Of a DNA stretch of 64,000 nucleotides, positions 46,194-54,782 are shown piece after piece. The stretch lies in assembly GCA_031179495.1 (NCBI GenBank), contig JAPSHS010000002.1, positions 1-64,000 on the forward strand. The letters run 5' to 3'. Position 1 is the first letter of the stretch. Each line of letters starts with the position of its first letter. A program made the position numbers and the translations under genes. Under the pieces are notes generated by a model. It made no database searches. It was not told where the DNA came from and saw only the letters and a list, made by a program, of their open reading frames with translations. The DNA comes from Kocuria sp. (GTDB taxonomy: Bacteria; Actinomycetota; Actinomycetes; Actinomycetales; Micrococcaceae).

Positions 46194-46259
46194 CTTCGTC
46201 CGCAGTGCGCGTCGCCCGGGGGAGGGCGGCTCCTGCGCTCGATCACTCTACAACAGTTA

Positions 46260-46265
46260 TAGGCT
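46260..46265 (+). promoter_or_regulatory. Candidate -10 element for pdtaR
   Basis: TAGGCT, within the AT-rich patch CAACAGTTATAGGCT, lies 115 nt before the pdtaR GTG. The hexamer is the same as at pyk. Confidence 0.5.
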
Positions 46266-46379
46266 GGGACCGATCGGACGGCACGTGCCGCATCGGGCAG
46301 CCCCGGGCCGCCCGTGCCCCCGGACGCCCCTGCGGCCCCGCCGTGGCGGGACCGCCCCACCAGCAGGCAAGGAGTCACC

Positions 46380-47039
46380 GTGACGGAGCAGCCGAACCCC
46401 TCCCCGGTGGAGGAGCCCGAGGCCGAGGACAGCGCATTCCCCGGGGAGGACGCCGGGACGTCCCTGCGCCCGCCCCGCCGGGTGGTGGTGGCCGAGGACG
46501 AGACCCTCATCCGTCTCGACATCGTGGAGATGCTGCGGGAGGCGGGCTACGACGTGGTCGCGGAGGCCGACAACGGCCAGCTCGCGGTCGAGCTGGCGCG
46601 CGAGCACCGCCCGGACCTCGTGCTGATGGACGTCAAGATGCCCGTCCTGGACGGGATCACGGCCGCCGAGCAGATCGCCTCGGACCGGATCGCCCCGGTC
46701 GTGCTGCTCACGGCCTTCAGCCAGCGCGAGCTCGTCGAGCGGGCCCGCGAGGCGGGCGCCATGGCCTACGTCGTCAAGCCGTTCACGGCCGACGACCTCG
46801 TGCCCGCGATCGAGATCGCGATCTCCCGCTTCGAGGAGATCGCCGCGCTCGAGCGCGAGGTCTCCGACATGAAGGAGCAGTTCGCCACCCGCAAGCTCGT
46901 GGAGCGGGCGAAGTCCCTGCTGACCACCAAGATGGGGCTGACCGAGCCCGAGGCGTTCCGCTGGATCCAGAAGACCTCGATGGACCGGCGGCTGTCCATG
47001 CGCGAGGTCGCCGAGGCGATCATCAACCAGGTCGCCTGA
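46380..47039 (+). CDS. pdtaR: ANTAR-domain response regulator
   Basis: The 219-residue protein has an acidic N-terminal tail (1-30), a receiver domain with phospho-accepting D84 in LVLMDVKMP and K in YVVKPF, a short coiled linker and a C-terminal ANTAR domain (about 160-217). ANTAR domains bind paired RNA hairpins and prevent termination. It matches M. tuberculosis PdtaR in layout and neighbourhood (before polA). The GTG follows an AAGGAG ribosome-binding site. Its sensor kinase PdtaS is not in the window. Confidence 0.93.
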   Translation: MTEQPNPSPVEEPEAEDSAFPGEDAGTSLRPPRRVVVAEDETLIRLDIVEMLREAGYDVVAEADNGQLAVELAREHRPDLVLMDVKMPVLDGITAAEQIASDRIAPVVLLTAFSQRELVERAREAGAMAYVVKPFTADDLVPAIEIAISRFEEIAALEREVSDMKEQFATRKLVERAKSLLTTKMGLTEPEAFRWIQKTSMDRRLSMREVAEAIINQVA

Positions 47040-47087
47040 CCCGGCCGGGCCGGCACGCGGAGCCGGTCCGGCGTCCTGCCCGGGCCC

Positions 47088-47093
47088 TAGGAT
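47088..47093 (+). promoter_or_regulatory. -10 element for a probable leaderless polA mRNA
   Basis: TAGGAT is followed by 6 nt and the GTG of polA; no ribosome-binding site is present. Confidence 0.6.
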
Positions 47094-47099
47094 GGGTCC

Positions 47100-49991
47100 G
47101 TGAGTGAAACGACGCAGCAGACCCAGCCCGAGACGAGCCCCGACACCGGCGTGCGCACGGTCACCGTGGGGGCGGAGACCGACCACCCGGTCGACGTCGA
47201 GATCCCCCGGCCGCTCTCGCGGCCGGACCGGAAGCTGCTGCTCGTCGACGGCCACTCCCTGGCCTTCCGCGCGTTCTTCGCCCTCTCGCGCGCCGCCGAG
47301 TACGGCGGCGGCCCGGCGTTCGTCACCTCCGACGGCCGCCACACCGAGGCCGTCTACGGCTTCGTGAACACGCTGGTGAAGCTGGTGCGGGAGCAGCGGC
47401 CCACGCACCTGGTGGTCTCCTTCGACCTCGCGGGGCCCACGCTGCGCTCCCAGGAGTACGAGCAGTACAAGGGCGGACGCGACGAGACGCCCGAGGAGTT
47501 CCACGGCCAGGTCCCGCAGATCCGGCGGATCCTCGGCGCCCTGGGCGTGCCCGTGGTCACCGCGGAGGGCCACGAGGCCGACGACGTCCTGGCGACCCTG
47601 GCCCGCCGCGGCGCGGAGCAGGACTACGAGGTCCTCGTCTTCTCCGGGGACCGCGACGCCTTCCAGATGATCGACGAGCACGTCACCGTGGTCTACCCCG
47701 GGCGGACCCCGTCCGACCTCAAGCACATGGACGCGGCAGCGGTCGTGGAGAAGTACAAGGTCCCGCCGCAGCACTACCCGGACCTCGCCGCGCTGACGGG
47801 GGAGCAGGCGGACAACCTCCCGGGCGTGCCCGGGGTGGGGGCGGGCTTCGCCGCCAAGTGGATCCTGGCCTACGGGGGCGTGCCCTCGCTGCTCGAGCAC
47901 GCGGACCGGATCAAGGGCAAGAAGGGCGAGGCGCTGCGCGAGCACCGGGCGGACGTGGAGCGCAACCGGCGGCTCAACCGGCTGGTCACCGACCTCGGGC
48001 TCGACGTCGACCTCGCCGACGCCGGGCTGCCCGTGCCCGACGCCGAGGCCGTCGGTGAGGTCTTCGACGACCTCGAGTTCGGCGACGGTCTGCGCAACCG
48101 GCTCTTCGACGCGTTCGGCCGCCCGCAGGACGAGAGCACGCCGGCCGCCGACCTCGGCCTCGGCGAGGTGGAGCGGCCCGGCACCGGCGAGGAGCTGGAG
48201 CGGTGGCTCGCCGCGGGCGAGCAGCCGGTGGTCCTGCGCCCCCTGCACCGCGACGACGACCCCGGGCTGCCGGGCGCCCGTGAGCTCTCCGGGCTGGTCC
48301 TGGCCCGGGGCGGGCACCGGCCCTCCGCCGTGTTCCTGGACCTCTCCGCCGCGGACGAGGCACTGGAGTCCGCCCTCTCCGGCTGGCTCGCGGACACCGG
48401 GCGGGCCAAGATCGTGGACGGGCTCAAGGACGTCTGGAAGTCCCTGGCCGTGCGCGGGCTGACGCTGGGGGGCGTCGTGGACGACCCCCAGCTCTCCGCC
48501 TACCTCCTGCAGCCGGCGCGGCGCAGCTACGAGCTGCCGGCCCTGCTCGAGGACCGGCTGGGCCTGGCGGTCGCCGCCGCGGAGGACGCGGCCCCCGCGG
48601 CGGGCGGTCAGCAGGAGCTCGTCCTGGGCGAGGAGCCCTGGCCCGCCCCGGCGGTGCTGCACCGGGAGGCCGAGCTCGCGGTGGCCACCACCCAGCTCTC
48701 CGCGCACCTGCTGGAGAAGCTCGAGGAGATCCACCAGACCGCCCTGCTCACCGACCTGGAGCTGCCGCTGGCGGTCGTGCTGGGCCGGATGGAGCTGGCC
48801 GGGATCGCCGTGGACCCGGACGGCGTCCAGGTCCTGCTCGACGACTTCGCCCGGGTGATCGAGCAGGCGAAGGAGGAGGCGCACGCCCAGATCGCCGAGC
48901 CCGTCAACCTGGGCTCCACCAAGCAGCTGCAGCAGGTGATGTTCGAGGAGCTGGGCCTGCCGAGGACCAAGAAGATCAAGTCCGGCTACACCACCGACGC
49001 CGACGCCGTGGCCGAGCTGCTGACCCGCACCGACCCGGACTCCCAGGGGCACCGCTTCCTCGCGAGCCTGCTGGCCTACCGGGACGCCAACAAGCTGCGC
49101 CAGACCGTCGAGGGCCTGCAGAAGGCGATCGCCGAGGACGGGCGGGTGCACACCACCTACATGCAGAACGTCGCGGCCACCGGCCGGCTGTCCTCCACCA
49201 ACCCCAACCTGCAGAACATCCCGGTGCGCACCGAGGAGGGCCGGCGCATCCGCGCCCTGTTCGTGGTCGGGCGCCCCGAGGAGGGCCGCGAGTGCGAGCA
49301 GCTGCTGACCGCGGACTACTCCCAGATCGAGATGCGCATCATGGCGCACCTGTCCGGGGACGAGGCGCTCATCGAGGCGTTCCGCAGCGGCGAGGACCTG
49401 CACCGGTTCGTCGGCTCCAAGATCTTCGGGGTGGCCCCGCAGGAGGTCACGGCGCCGATGCGCTCCAAGGTCAAGGCCATGAGCTACGGGCTGGTCTACG
49501 GGCTGAGCTCCTTCGGGCTCTCCAAGCAGCTGCGCATCCCCGTGGACGAGGCCCGCACGCTGATGAGCGACTACTTCACCCGCTTCGGGGCCGTGCGGGA
49601 CTACCTGCGCGGGGTCGTGGAGCAGGCCCGCGCCGACGGCTACACGGCCACGATCGACGGCCGCCGCCGCTACCTCCCGGACCTCTCCAGCGACAACCGG
49701 CAGCTGCGGGCCGTGGCCGAGCGCGCCGCCCTCAACGCGCCGATCCAGGGCTCCGCCGCGGACATCATCAAGAAGGCGATGCTCGGCGTGGACCGGCGCT
49801 TCGCGGAGGAGGGGCTGTCCTCCCGCGTGCTCCTGCAGGTCCACGACGAGCTCGTCGTGGAGGTCGTCCGCGGGGAGGGCGGGACCGTGGAGCAGGTGCT
49901 GCGCGAGGAGATGGGCGGTGCCGCCGAGCTCGCGGTCCCGCTGGAGGTCAACGTGGGCGCCGGACGGTCCTGGCACGAGGCGGCCCACTGA
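47100..49991 (+). CDS. polA: DNA polymerase I
   Basis: The 963-residue repair and Okazaki-processing polymerase has a 5'-3' exonuclease domain (about 45-340, with LLLVDGHSLAFRAFF and the EADDVLATLA helix). The middle domain lacks the DxE and other acidic residues of a proofreading exonuclease (FLDLSAADEA instead), as is usual in actinobacteria. The polymerase domain has motif A DYSQIEMR (D739), motif B KVKAMSYGLVYG and motif C VHDELV (H915, D916). The N-terminal 40 residues are a poorly conserved extension. The GTG is 60 nt after pdtaR and looks leaderless. Confidence 0.97.
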   Translation: MSETTQQTQPETSPDTGVRTVTVGAETDHPVDVEIPRPLSRPDRKLLLVDGHSLAFRAFFALSRAAEYGGGPAFVTSDGRHTEAVYGFVNTLVKLVREQRPTHLVVSFDLAGPTLRSQEYEQYKGGRDETPEEFHGQVPQIRRILGALGVPVVTAEGHEADDVLATLARRGAEQDYEVLVFSGDRDAFQMIDEHVTVVYPGRTPSDLKHMDAAAVVEKYKVPPQHYPDLAALTGEQADNLPGVPGVGAGFAAKWILAYGGVPSLLEHADRIKGKKGEALREHRADVERNRRLNRLVTDLGLDVDLADAGLPVPDAEAVGEVFDDLEFGDGLRNRLFDAFGRPQDESTPAADLGLGEVERPGTGEELERWLAAGEQPVVLRPLHRDDDPGLPGARELSGLVLARGGHRPSAVFLDLSAADEALESALSGWLADTGRAKIVDGLKDVWKSLAVRGLTLGGVVDDPQLSAYLLQPARRSYELPALLEDRLGLAVAAAEDAAPAAGGQQELVLGEEPWPAPAVLHREAELAVATTQLSAHLLEKLEEIHQTALLTDLELPLAVVLGRMELAGIAVDPDGVQVLLDDFARVIEQAKEEAHAQIAEPVNLGSTKQLQQVMFEELGLPRTKKIKSGYTTDADAVAELLTRTDPDSQGHRFLASLLAYRDANKLRQTVEGLQKAIAEDGRVHTTYMQNVAATGRLSSTNPNLQNIPVRTEEGRRIRALFVVGRPEEGRECEQLLTADYSQIEMRIMAHLSGDEALIEAFRSGEDLHRFVGSKIFGVAPQEVTAPMRSKVKAMSYGLVYGLSSFGLSKQLRIPVDEARTLMSDYFTRFGAVRDYLRGVVEQARADGYTATIDGRRRYLPDLSSDNRQLRAVAERAALNAPIQGSAADIIKKAMLGVDRRFAEEGLSSRVLLQVHDELVVEVVRGEGGTVEQVLREEMGGAAELAVPLEVNVGAGRSWHEAAH

Positions 49992-50070
49992 CCGCTGCCC
50001 GCTGAGGACCGCCCGCGGCACCCCGCCACGCACCACCGCACCCGACCGCACCGCGAACGAGGAACACGCC

Positions 50071-51483
50071 ATGGACCTGCAGCACGACGCACCGACGACA
50101 CCGTCCACCCCGGGCACCGTGACCGAGTCCTACTCGGCCGGCGGGCACGAGTACACCTTCGCGGAGTTCGGCGTGGGCCCCGGCGGCGTCGGGGAGAACC
50201 CCGCCGCGGTGGAGTGGGTCCGGGCGATCCGCCAGGGCTTCCACCAGGCCGAGCCGACCGACGAGACCCTCGAGCGCACACTGTCCTGGATGCACGCCGA
50301 GCGGGTGCGGCTGCGGGCGGCCTATCCCCACGCCGTGCCCGAGGCGGCGCTGCCCACGCAGCGGCCCGTGGCGACGTTCGCCTCGTGGGAGGGCTCGCTC
50401 AACGTGGGGCGGGGCCGGCTGCTGCGCGCCCGGCTGATCTCCGAGGTCACGGTCCGCCCCACACACAGCCGCCGGGGCCTGCTGCGCCGGCTGATGACGG
50501 GCGACCTCGACCGCGCGCAGCGGGACGGCTACCCGGTGGCGCTGCTGACCGCGACGGAGGCGACCATCTACGGGCGCTTCGGCTTCGGCGCGGCCACGTT
50601 CAACCGCGAGGTGAGCGTGGACGCCACCACCCGGCTGCAGCTGAAGGCCGGCACGGTGGGCACCGTGGAGATGGCCGACGGCGAGGCGGTGCGCCGGCTC
50701 GCCCCCGTGCTCTTCCAGCGCTTCCACGAGAGCTCGCACGGGTCCGTGAGCCGGGTCGCCTACCACTGGCCGGAGTACACGGGGGAGTACGCCATCACCC
50801 CGCAGAAGGCCGACCCGGAGGTGCGCTGCGCCGTGCACTACGACGACGCCCTGCACCCGGACGGCTACGTCACCTACCGGTTCGAGCCCAACACGTCCTA
50901 CCCGCTGACCCTGACCGTGCTCGACCTCGTGGGGGCGACCCCGGACGTCTCGCTCGCGCTGTGGGAGTTCGTGACCTCCCTGGACCTCGTCGACCGGGTC
51001 CGCTTCGGCCGCGCCCCCGTGGAGGACCCGCTGGTGTGGGCGATGGCCGACCGCGCGAAGTACCGGGTCACGGCCGAGTCGGACAAGGTGTGGGTCCGGA
51101 TCCTGGACCCCGCCGCCGCTCTCGAGGCCCGCCCCTACACCACGCGCGGGCGGATCGTGATCTCCCTCGTGGACGCGATGGGCTACGCCGACGGCGTCTG
51201 GGCGCTGGACACCACGAGCGGGAGCCCCGTGGTGGAGCGGGTCGCCGACCGCCCGCGCACCGCCGACGACGAGGCCGGCCGCTCGGTGCCCGCGGTGGAG
51301 CTGCCGGAGGGGGCCGACGTGGCGATGCGGGTGGACGTGCTGGGGTCCCTGTACCTCGGGGCGGTCAAGGCCAGCACCCTGGCACAGGCGGGGCTGATCG
51401 TCGCCCGGGACGAGGACGCGCTGCGGGACCTGCAGGACTTCATGGAGACGCCGACCGCGCCCTACGGGGTCACACAGTTCTGA
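50071..51483 (+). CDS. Eis-like GNAT acetyltransferase
   Basis: The 471-residue protein has two GNAT-like regions and a C-terminal sterol-carrier-like domain, the layout of the Eis family. The acetyl-CoA loop is around VTVRPTHSRRGLLRRLM, followed by YGRFGFGAATF. Eis proteins acetylate amines, including aminoglycosides in mycobacteria; the real substrate here is unknown and resistance should not be assumed. It ends in a free Phe carboxylate (VTQF), as in Eis where the C-terminus is catalytic. The ATG follows an AACGAGGAA ribosome-binding site. Confidence 0.88.
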   Translation: MDLQHDAPTTPSTPGTVTESYSAGGHEYTFAEFGVGPGGVGENPAAVEWVRAIRQGFHQAEPTDETLERTLSWMHAERVRLRAAYPHAVPEAALPTQRPVATFASWEGSLNVGRGRLLRARLISEVTVRPTHSRRGLLRRLMTGDLDRAQRDGYPVALLTATEATIYGRFGFGAATFNREVSVDATTRLQLKAGTVGTVEMADGEAVRRLAPVLFQRFHESSHGSVSRVAYHWPEYTGEYAITPQKADPEVRCAVHYDDALHPDGYVTYRFEPNTSYPLTLTVLDLVGATPDVSLALWEFVTSLDLVDRVRFGRAPVEDPLVWAMADRAKYRVTAESDKVWVRILDPAAALEARPYTTRGRIVISLVDAMGYADGVWALDTTSGSPVVERVADRPRTADDEAGRSVPAVELPEGADVAMRVDVLGSLYLGAVKASTLAQAGLIVARDEDALRDLQDFMETPTAPYGVTQF

Positions 51484-51486
51484 GCG

Positions 51487-51505
51487 GCGCCGGACGCACC
51501 GGCGC
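51487..51505 (+). terminator. Short hairpin after the acetyltransferase gene
   Basis: A 7-bp GC stem (51487-51493 with 51499-51505) ends just before the rpsA -35 box. Weak but well placed. Confidence 0.4.
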
Positions 51506-51508
51506 GTG

Positions 51509-51537
51509 TTGATTCCTTTTCAGCGCATCCGTAGACT
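51509..51537 (+). promoter_or_regulatory. rpsA promoter
   Basis: TTGATT (51509-51514), 17 nt, TAGACT (51532-51537). This is the best-spaced promoter in the window, as expected for a ribosomal protein gene. It predicts a leader of about 109 nt. Confidence 0.75.
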
Positions 51538-51579
51538 GACCCGGTGCGTGCCCTGCACGCACTCTGTCCAACAATCCTT

Positions 51580-51615
51580 CGGAACGGCCGCGGCCGGCCG
51601 GCATGAGCCGTTCCG
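51580..51615 (+). promoter_or_regulatory. Hairpin in the rpsA leader
   Basis: CGGAACGGC (51580-51588) pairs with GCCGTTCCG (51607-51615), enclosing an 18-nt GC-rich loop with further pairing. It lies 37 nt before the ATG. It could take part in autogenous control by S1, which is known for E. coli rpsA, but that is inference. Confidence 0.45.
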
Positions 51616-51652
51616 ACTGATCAGAATCTATCCACATCGGAGCCCCTACTAC

Positions 51653-53143
51653 ATGACCACCACCACCCCGCAGGTTGCCGTCAACGACATCGGGTCCGCG
51701 GAGGACTTCCTCGCCGCTGTCGACGCGACCATCAAGTACTTCAACGACGGCGACCTCGTCGAGGGCACCGTCGTCAAGGTCGACCGCGACGAGGTCCTTC
51801 TCGACATCGGCTACAAGACCGAGGGCGTCATCCCGTCCCGCGAGCTGTCCATCAAGCACGATGTCGACCCCGACGAGGTCGTGACCGTGGGTGATGAGGT
51901 CGAGGCTCTGGTCCTCACCAAGGAGGACAAGGAAGGCCGCCTGATCCTGTCCAAGAAGCGGGCTCAGTACGAGCGCGCCTGGGGCGACATCGAGAAGATC
52001 AAGGAAGACGACGGCGTCGTCACCGGCACCGTCATCGAGGTCGTCAAGGGCGGCCTCATCCTGGACATCGGCCTGCGCGGCTTCCTGCCCGCCTCCCTCG
52101 TCGAGATGCGCCGCGTGCGCGACCTCGCGCCGTACATCGGCCAGCAGATCGAGGCGAAGATCATCGAGCTGGACAAGAACCGCAACAACGTGGTCCTGTC
52201 CCGCCGTGCCTGGCTCGAGCAGACCCAGTCCGAGGTCCGCTCCAACTTCCTGCACAAGCTCGAGAAGGGCCAGGTCCGCACGGGCACGGTCTCCTCGATC
52301 GTCAACTTCGGCGCCTTCGTGGACCTGGGCGGCGTCGACGGCCTGGTGCACGTCTCCGAGCTGTCCTGGAAGCACATCGACCACCCCTCCGAGGTCGTCG
52401 AGGTCGGCCAGGAGGTCACCGTCGAGGTCCTGGACGTCGACATGGACCGCGAGCGTGTCTCCCTGTCGCTGAAGGCGACCCAGGAGGACCCGTGGCAGCT
52501 GTTCGCCCGCACCCACGCCCTCGGCCAGGTCGTGCCGGGCAAGGTCACCAAGCTCGTTCCCTTCGGCGCGTTCGTGCGCGTCGAGGACGGCATCGAGGGC
52601 CTGGTGCACATCTCCGAGCTGGCCCAGCGCCACGTGGACATGGCCGAGCAGGTCGTCTCCGTGGGCGACGAGCTGTTCGTCAAGGTCATCGACATCGACC
52701 TGGACCGCCGCCGCATCTCGCTGTCGCTCAAGCAGGCCAACGAGGGCGTGGACCCGGACTCCACCGAGTTCGACCCGGCCCAGTACGGCATGGCCGCCGA
52801 GTACGACGAGCAGGGCAACTACAAGTACCCCGAGGGCTTCGACCCCGAGACCAACGAGTGGATCGAGGGCTACGAAACCCAGCGGGCCGCCTGGGAGCAG
52901 CAGTACGCCGACGCCCAGTCCCGCTGGGAGGCGCACAAGGAGCAGGTCCGCAAGTCGATCGCCGAGGACGCCGAGGCGGCCGCCGGCGGCACGACGAGCT
53001 CCTCCTCGTCCTCGTCGTCGCCCTCCTCCTCGTCCGGTCCGGCTCCGACCAGCTACTCCTCCGAGGCCCCGGCCGCCGACTCCGGCACCCTGGCCTCCGA
53101 CGAGGCACTGGCCGCGCTGCGCGAGAAGCTCACCGGCGCCTGA
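51653..53143 (+). CDS. rpsA: 30S ribosomal protein S1
   Basis: The 496-residue protein has four S1 (OB-fold) domains: about 35-105, 122-190, 205-278 and 292-365. Motifs such as GTVSSIVNFGAFVDLGGVDG and GKVTKLVPFGAFVRV recur. The C-terminal part is acidic, then a Ser-rich low-complexity run (about residues 448-470) precedes a helical end. Four-domain S1 proteins are normal for actinobacteria. The gene has its own strong promoter; it is the most T-tolerant gene in the window in codon use, fitting high expression. Confidence 0.97.
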   Translation: MTTTTPQVAVNDIGSAEDFLAAVDATIKYFNDGDLVEGTVVKVDRDEVLLDIGYKTEGVIPSRELSIKHDVDPDEVVTVGDEVEALVLTKEDKEGRLILSKKRAQYERAWGDIEKIKEDDGVVTGTVIEVVKGGLILDIGLRGFLPASLVEMRRVRDLAPYIGQQIEAKIIELDKNRNNVVLSRRAWLEQTQSEVRSNFLHKLEKGQVRTGTVSSIVNFGAFVDLGGVDGLVHVSELSWKHIDHPSEVVEVGQEVTVEVLDVDMDRERVSLSLKATQEDPWQLFARTHALGQVVPGKVTKLVPFGAFVRVEDGIEGLVHISELAQRHVDMAEQVVSVGDELFVKVIDIDLDRRRISLSLKQANEGVDPDSTEFDPAQYGMAAEYDEQGNYKYPEGFDPETNEWIEGYETQRAAWEQQYADAQSRWEAHKEQVRKSIAEDAEAAAGGTTSSSSSSSSPSSSSGPAPTSYSSEAPAADSGTLASDEALAALREKLTGA

Positions 53144-53180
53144 GCCGACAGGCACCGACAGCAGTCCCGCACTGCACCGA

Positions 53181-53217
53181 CGACGGCCCCCGCCCCTTCG
53201 AAGGGCGGGGGCCGTCG
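53181..53217. terminator. Bidirectional terminator between rpsA and the YigZ gene
   Basis: A 15-bp perfect stem (53181-53195 with 53103+100 to 53217, that is 53203-53217) with a short loop lies between the converging genes. Confidence 0.88.
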
Positions 53218-53282
53218 CCGTGTCCGCGCCCGGTCGGCCGACCCCGGTGACAGCCGACCCCGGTGACGGAGTGGGTCCCCGG

Positions 53283-54002
53283 TCAGGCCCGGGGGACGAC
53301 GGGGGAGTCCACCCAGTCCACGCCGTCCGGGCGCAGCGCCCCGGCGCCGGAGGTCAGCGCGGCCACCCGGGAGCGCGCGGCGGCCACGGCGTCGTCGTCG
53401 TCGGGCAGGGCGAGGCCGATCTCGGCGCCGGCGGCGGCGTAGGCGGTGTCCAGCACGGTGGTGCCGGCCGCGCGGAGCTCGTTCTCGATCCGGCCCGCGT
53501 CCGTGTGGGAGGCCGGCAGGCGGTAGAGCCGCTGCCGCTGCCGCGAGACCAGGCGTGCGTCGTCGAGGGCCTGGGACACCGCCTCGGAATAGGCGCGGAC
53601 CAGCCCGCCGGCCCCCAGCAGGGTGCCGCCGAACCACCGCACGACCACCGCGCTGACGTCCGAGAGGTCGGTCAGGTCCGCCCCGCGCGGGTCGGTGCCC
53701 GTGCGGCGCAGCACCAGTGCCTCGAGCATCGGGATGCCCGCGGTGCCGGCCGGCTCGCCGTCGTCGGAGGAGCGCTGGACGTCCCGATCGGGGCCCAGGA
53801 CGAACGCGGAGCAGTGGTGGCGGGCGTCGTGGAAGCCGCGGCGCAGCTCGTCCACCAGGGACCGCGCCTCGGCCTCCGTGCCGGCCCGGCGCACCACGGC
53901 CAGGAAGCGGGAGCGCTTGATCTCCAGCTCGGCCACCGCCTCCGTGCCCGCGGCGAGCGTGGTGTAGCGGGTGGCACGGCTGAGCAGGGGGTCCGGGTCC
54001 AT
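53283..54002 (-). CDS. YigZ/IMPACT family protein
   Basis: The 239-residue protein has the UPF0029 N-terminal domain with the family signature: IKRSRFLAVV, RHHCSAFVLG, SDDGEPAGTAG and VRWFGGTLLGAGGLVRAY. A C-terminal DUF1949-like domain follows. Eukaryotic IMPACT affects translation control; the bacterial role is unclear. ATG 54002 was chosen because a TAGAGT element ends 7 nt before it; GTG 54011 would overlap that element. It is divergent from coaE. Confidence 0.9.
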   Translation of the reverse strand: MDPDPLLSRATRYTTLAAGTEAVAELEIKRSRFLAVVRRAGTEAEARSLVDELRRGFHDARHHCSAFVLGPDRDVQRSSDDGEPAGTAGIPMLEALVLRRTGTDPRGADLTDLSDVSAVVVRWFGGTLLGAGGLVRAYSEAVSQALDDARLVSRQRQRLYRLPASHTDAGRIENELRAAGTTVLDTAYAAAGAEIGLALPDDDDAVAAARSRVAALTSGAGALRPDGVDWVDSPVVPRA

Positions 54003-54009
54003 GGTGCCC

Positions 54010-54015
54010 ACTCTA
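54010..54015 (-). promoter_or_regulatory. -10 element for a probable leaderless YigZ mRNA
   Basis: TAGAGT on the minus strand, then 7 nt, then the ATG at 54002. Confidence 0.55.
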
Positions 54016-54045
54016 GGCCGGGACCGCGCCCCGACCGGCGCCGGA

Positions 54046-54051
54046 TAGCAT
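54046..54051 (+). promoter_or_regulatory. -10 element for a probable leaderless coaE mRNA
   Basis: TAGCAT, then 7 nt, then the ATG at 54059. It overlaps an earlier in-frame ATG at 54050, which argues against that longer start. Confidence 0.55.
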
Positions 54052-54058
54052 GGGCCGC

Positions 54059-54682
54059 ATGCTGAGGATCGGACTCACGGGCGGTATCGCCTCGGGCAAA
54101 TCCACGGTCTCGCGGCGGCTCATGGAGCTCGGCGCCACGGTGGTCGACGCCGACGCCATCGCCCGGGCCCTCCAGGAGCCCGGGCAGCCGGGGCTGGAAC
54201 GGATCGTCGAGGAGTTCGGACCCTCGGTGCTGACCCCGGAGAACCGGTTGGACCGGGCCGCCCTCGGCACGCTGGTGTTCGGCGACCCGCAGGCGCGGCA
54301 GCGGCTCAACGGGATCATCCACCCGCTGGTCCGGGCCGAGGCCGGACGGCTCGCCGCCGCGGCGGGGGAGCACGCCGTGCTCGTCGAGGACATCCCCCTG
54401 CTCGTGGAGACCGGCCAGCACGAGCGGTTCGACCTCGTGCTCACCGTGCAGGCCCCCGTGGAGGAGCGGGTGCGGCGGATGGTGCAGGACCGCGGGATGA
54501 CGGAGACGGACGCCCGGGCCCGGATCGCCGCCCAGGCCACGGACGCGGAACGGGCCGCGGCCTCGACCAGCGTGCTCGTCAACGACGGCTCGGTGCAGCA
54601 GCTGCTCGACCGCGTCGACGCGTGGTGGGAATGGCACGTGGAGCCGCGCCGGCCGTCGCCCGTCCGCGCCGACGCCCTGTAG
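54059..54682 (+). CDS. coaE: Dephospho-CoA kinase
   Basis: Last step of coenzyme A synthesis, phosphorylating the ribose 3'-OH. The 207-residue protein has the P-loop GGIASGKS (8-15), the VVDADAIAR motif and the VEDIPLLVET region. Some mycobacterial CoaE proteins carry an extra C-terminal UPF0157 domain; this one does not. The polA-rpsA-coaE order matches M. tuberculosis. The start is set by the -10 element 7 nt upstream. Confidence 0.95.
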   Translation: MLRIGLTGGIASGKSTVSRRLMELGATVVDADAIARALQEPGQPGLERIVEEFGPSVLTPENRLDRAALGTLVFGDPQARQRLNGIIHPLVRAEAGRLAAAAGEHAVLVEDIPLLVETGQHERFDLVLTVQAPVEERVRRMVQDRGMTETDARARIAAQATDAERAAASTSVLVNDGSVQQLLDRVDAWWEWHVEPRRPSPVRADAL

Positions 54683-54700
54683 TCCCCGGTGACCGCACGG

Positions 54701-54706
54701 TAGGGT
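54701..54706 (+). promoter_or_regulatory. Candidate -10 element for the BCCT gene
   Basis: TAGGGT lies 76 nt before the ATG at 54783, 18 nt after coaE. Confidence 0.45.
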
Positions 54707-54782
54707 CGGGCACGACCGAAGCACACATCCGAGACACGGCAGCCGTCCGTACGACGAGGCCGGTGGCCGGGGAGGCACTTCG

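Noticed and set aside
46257..50117. Open frame of about 1286 codons on the minus strand opposite pdtaR and polA
   Set aside because: Antisense to two certain genes, with repetitive His/Gly/Val/Leu composition. Produced by the codon bias of the true strand.
50071..51483. Aminoglycoside-resistance gene (eis)
   Set aside because: The family layout is Eis-like, but sequence alone does not show aminoglycoside acetylation, and many homologues have other roles.
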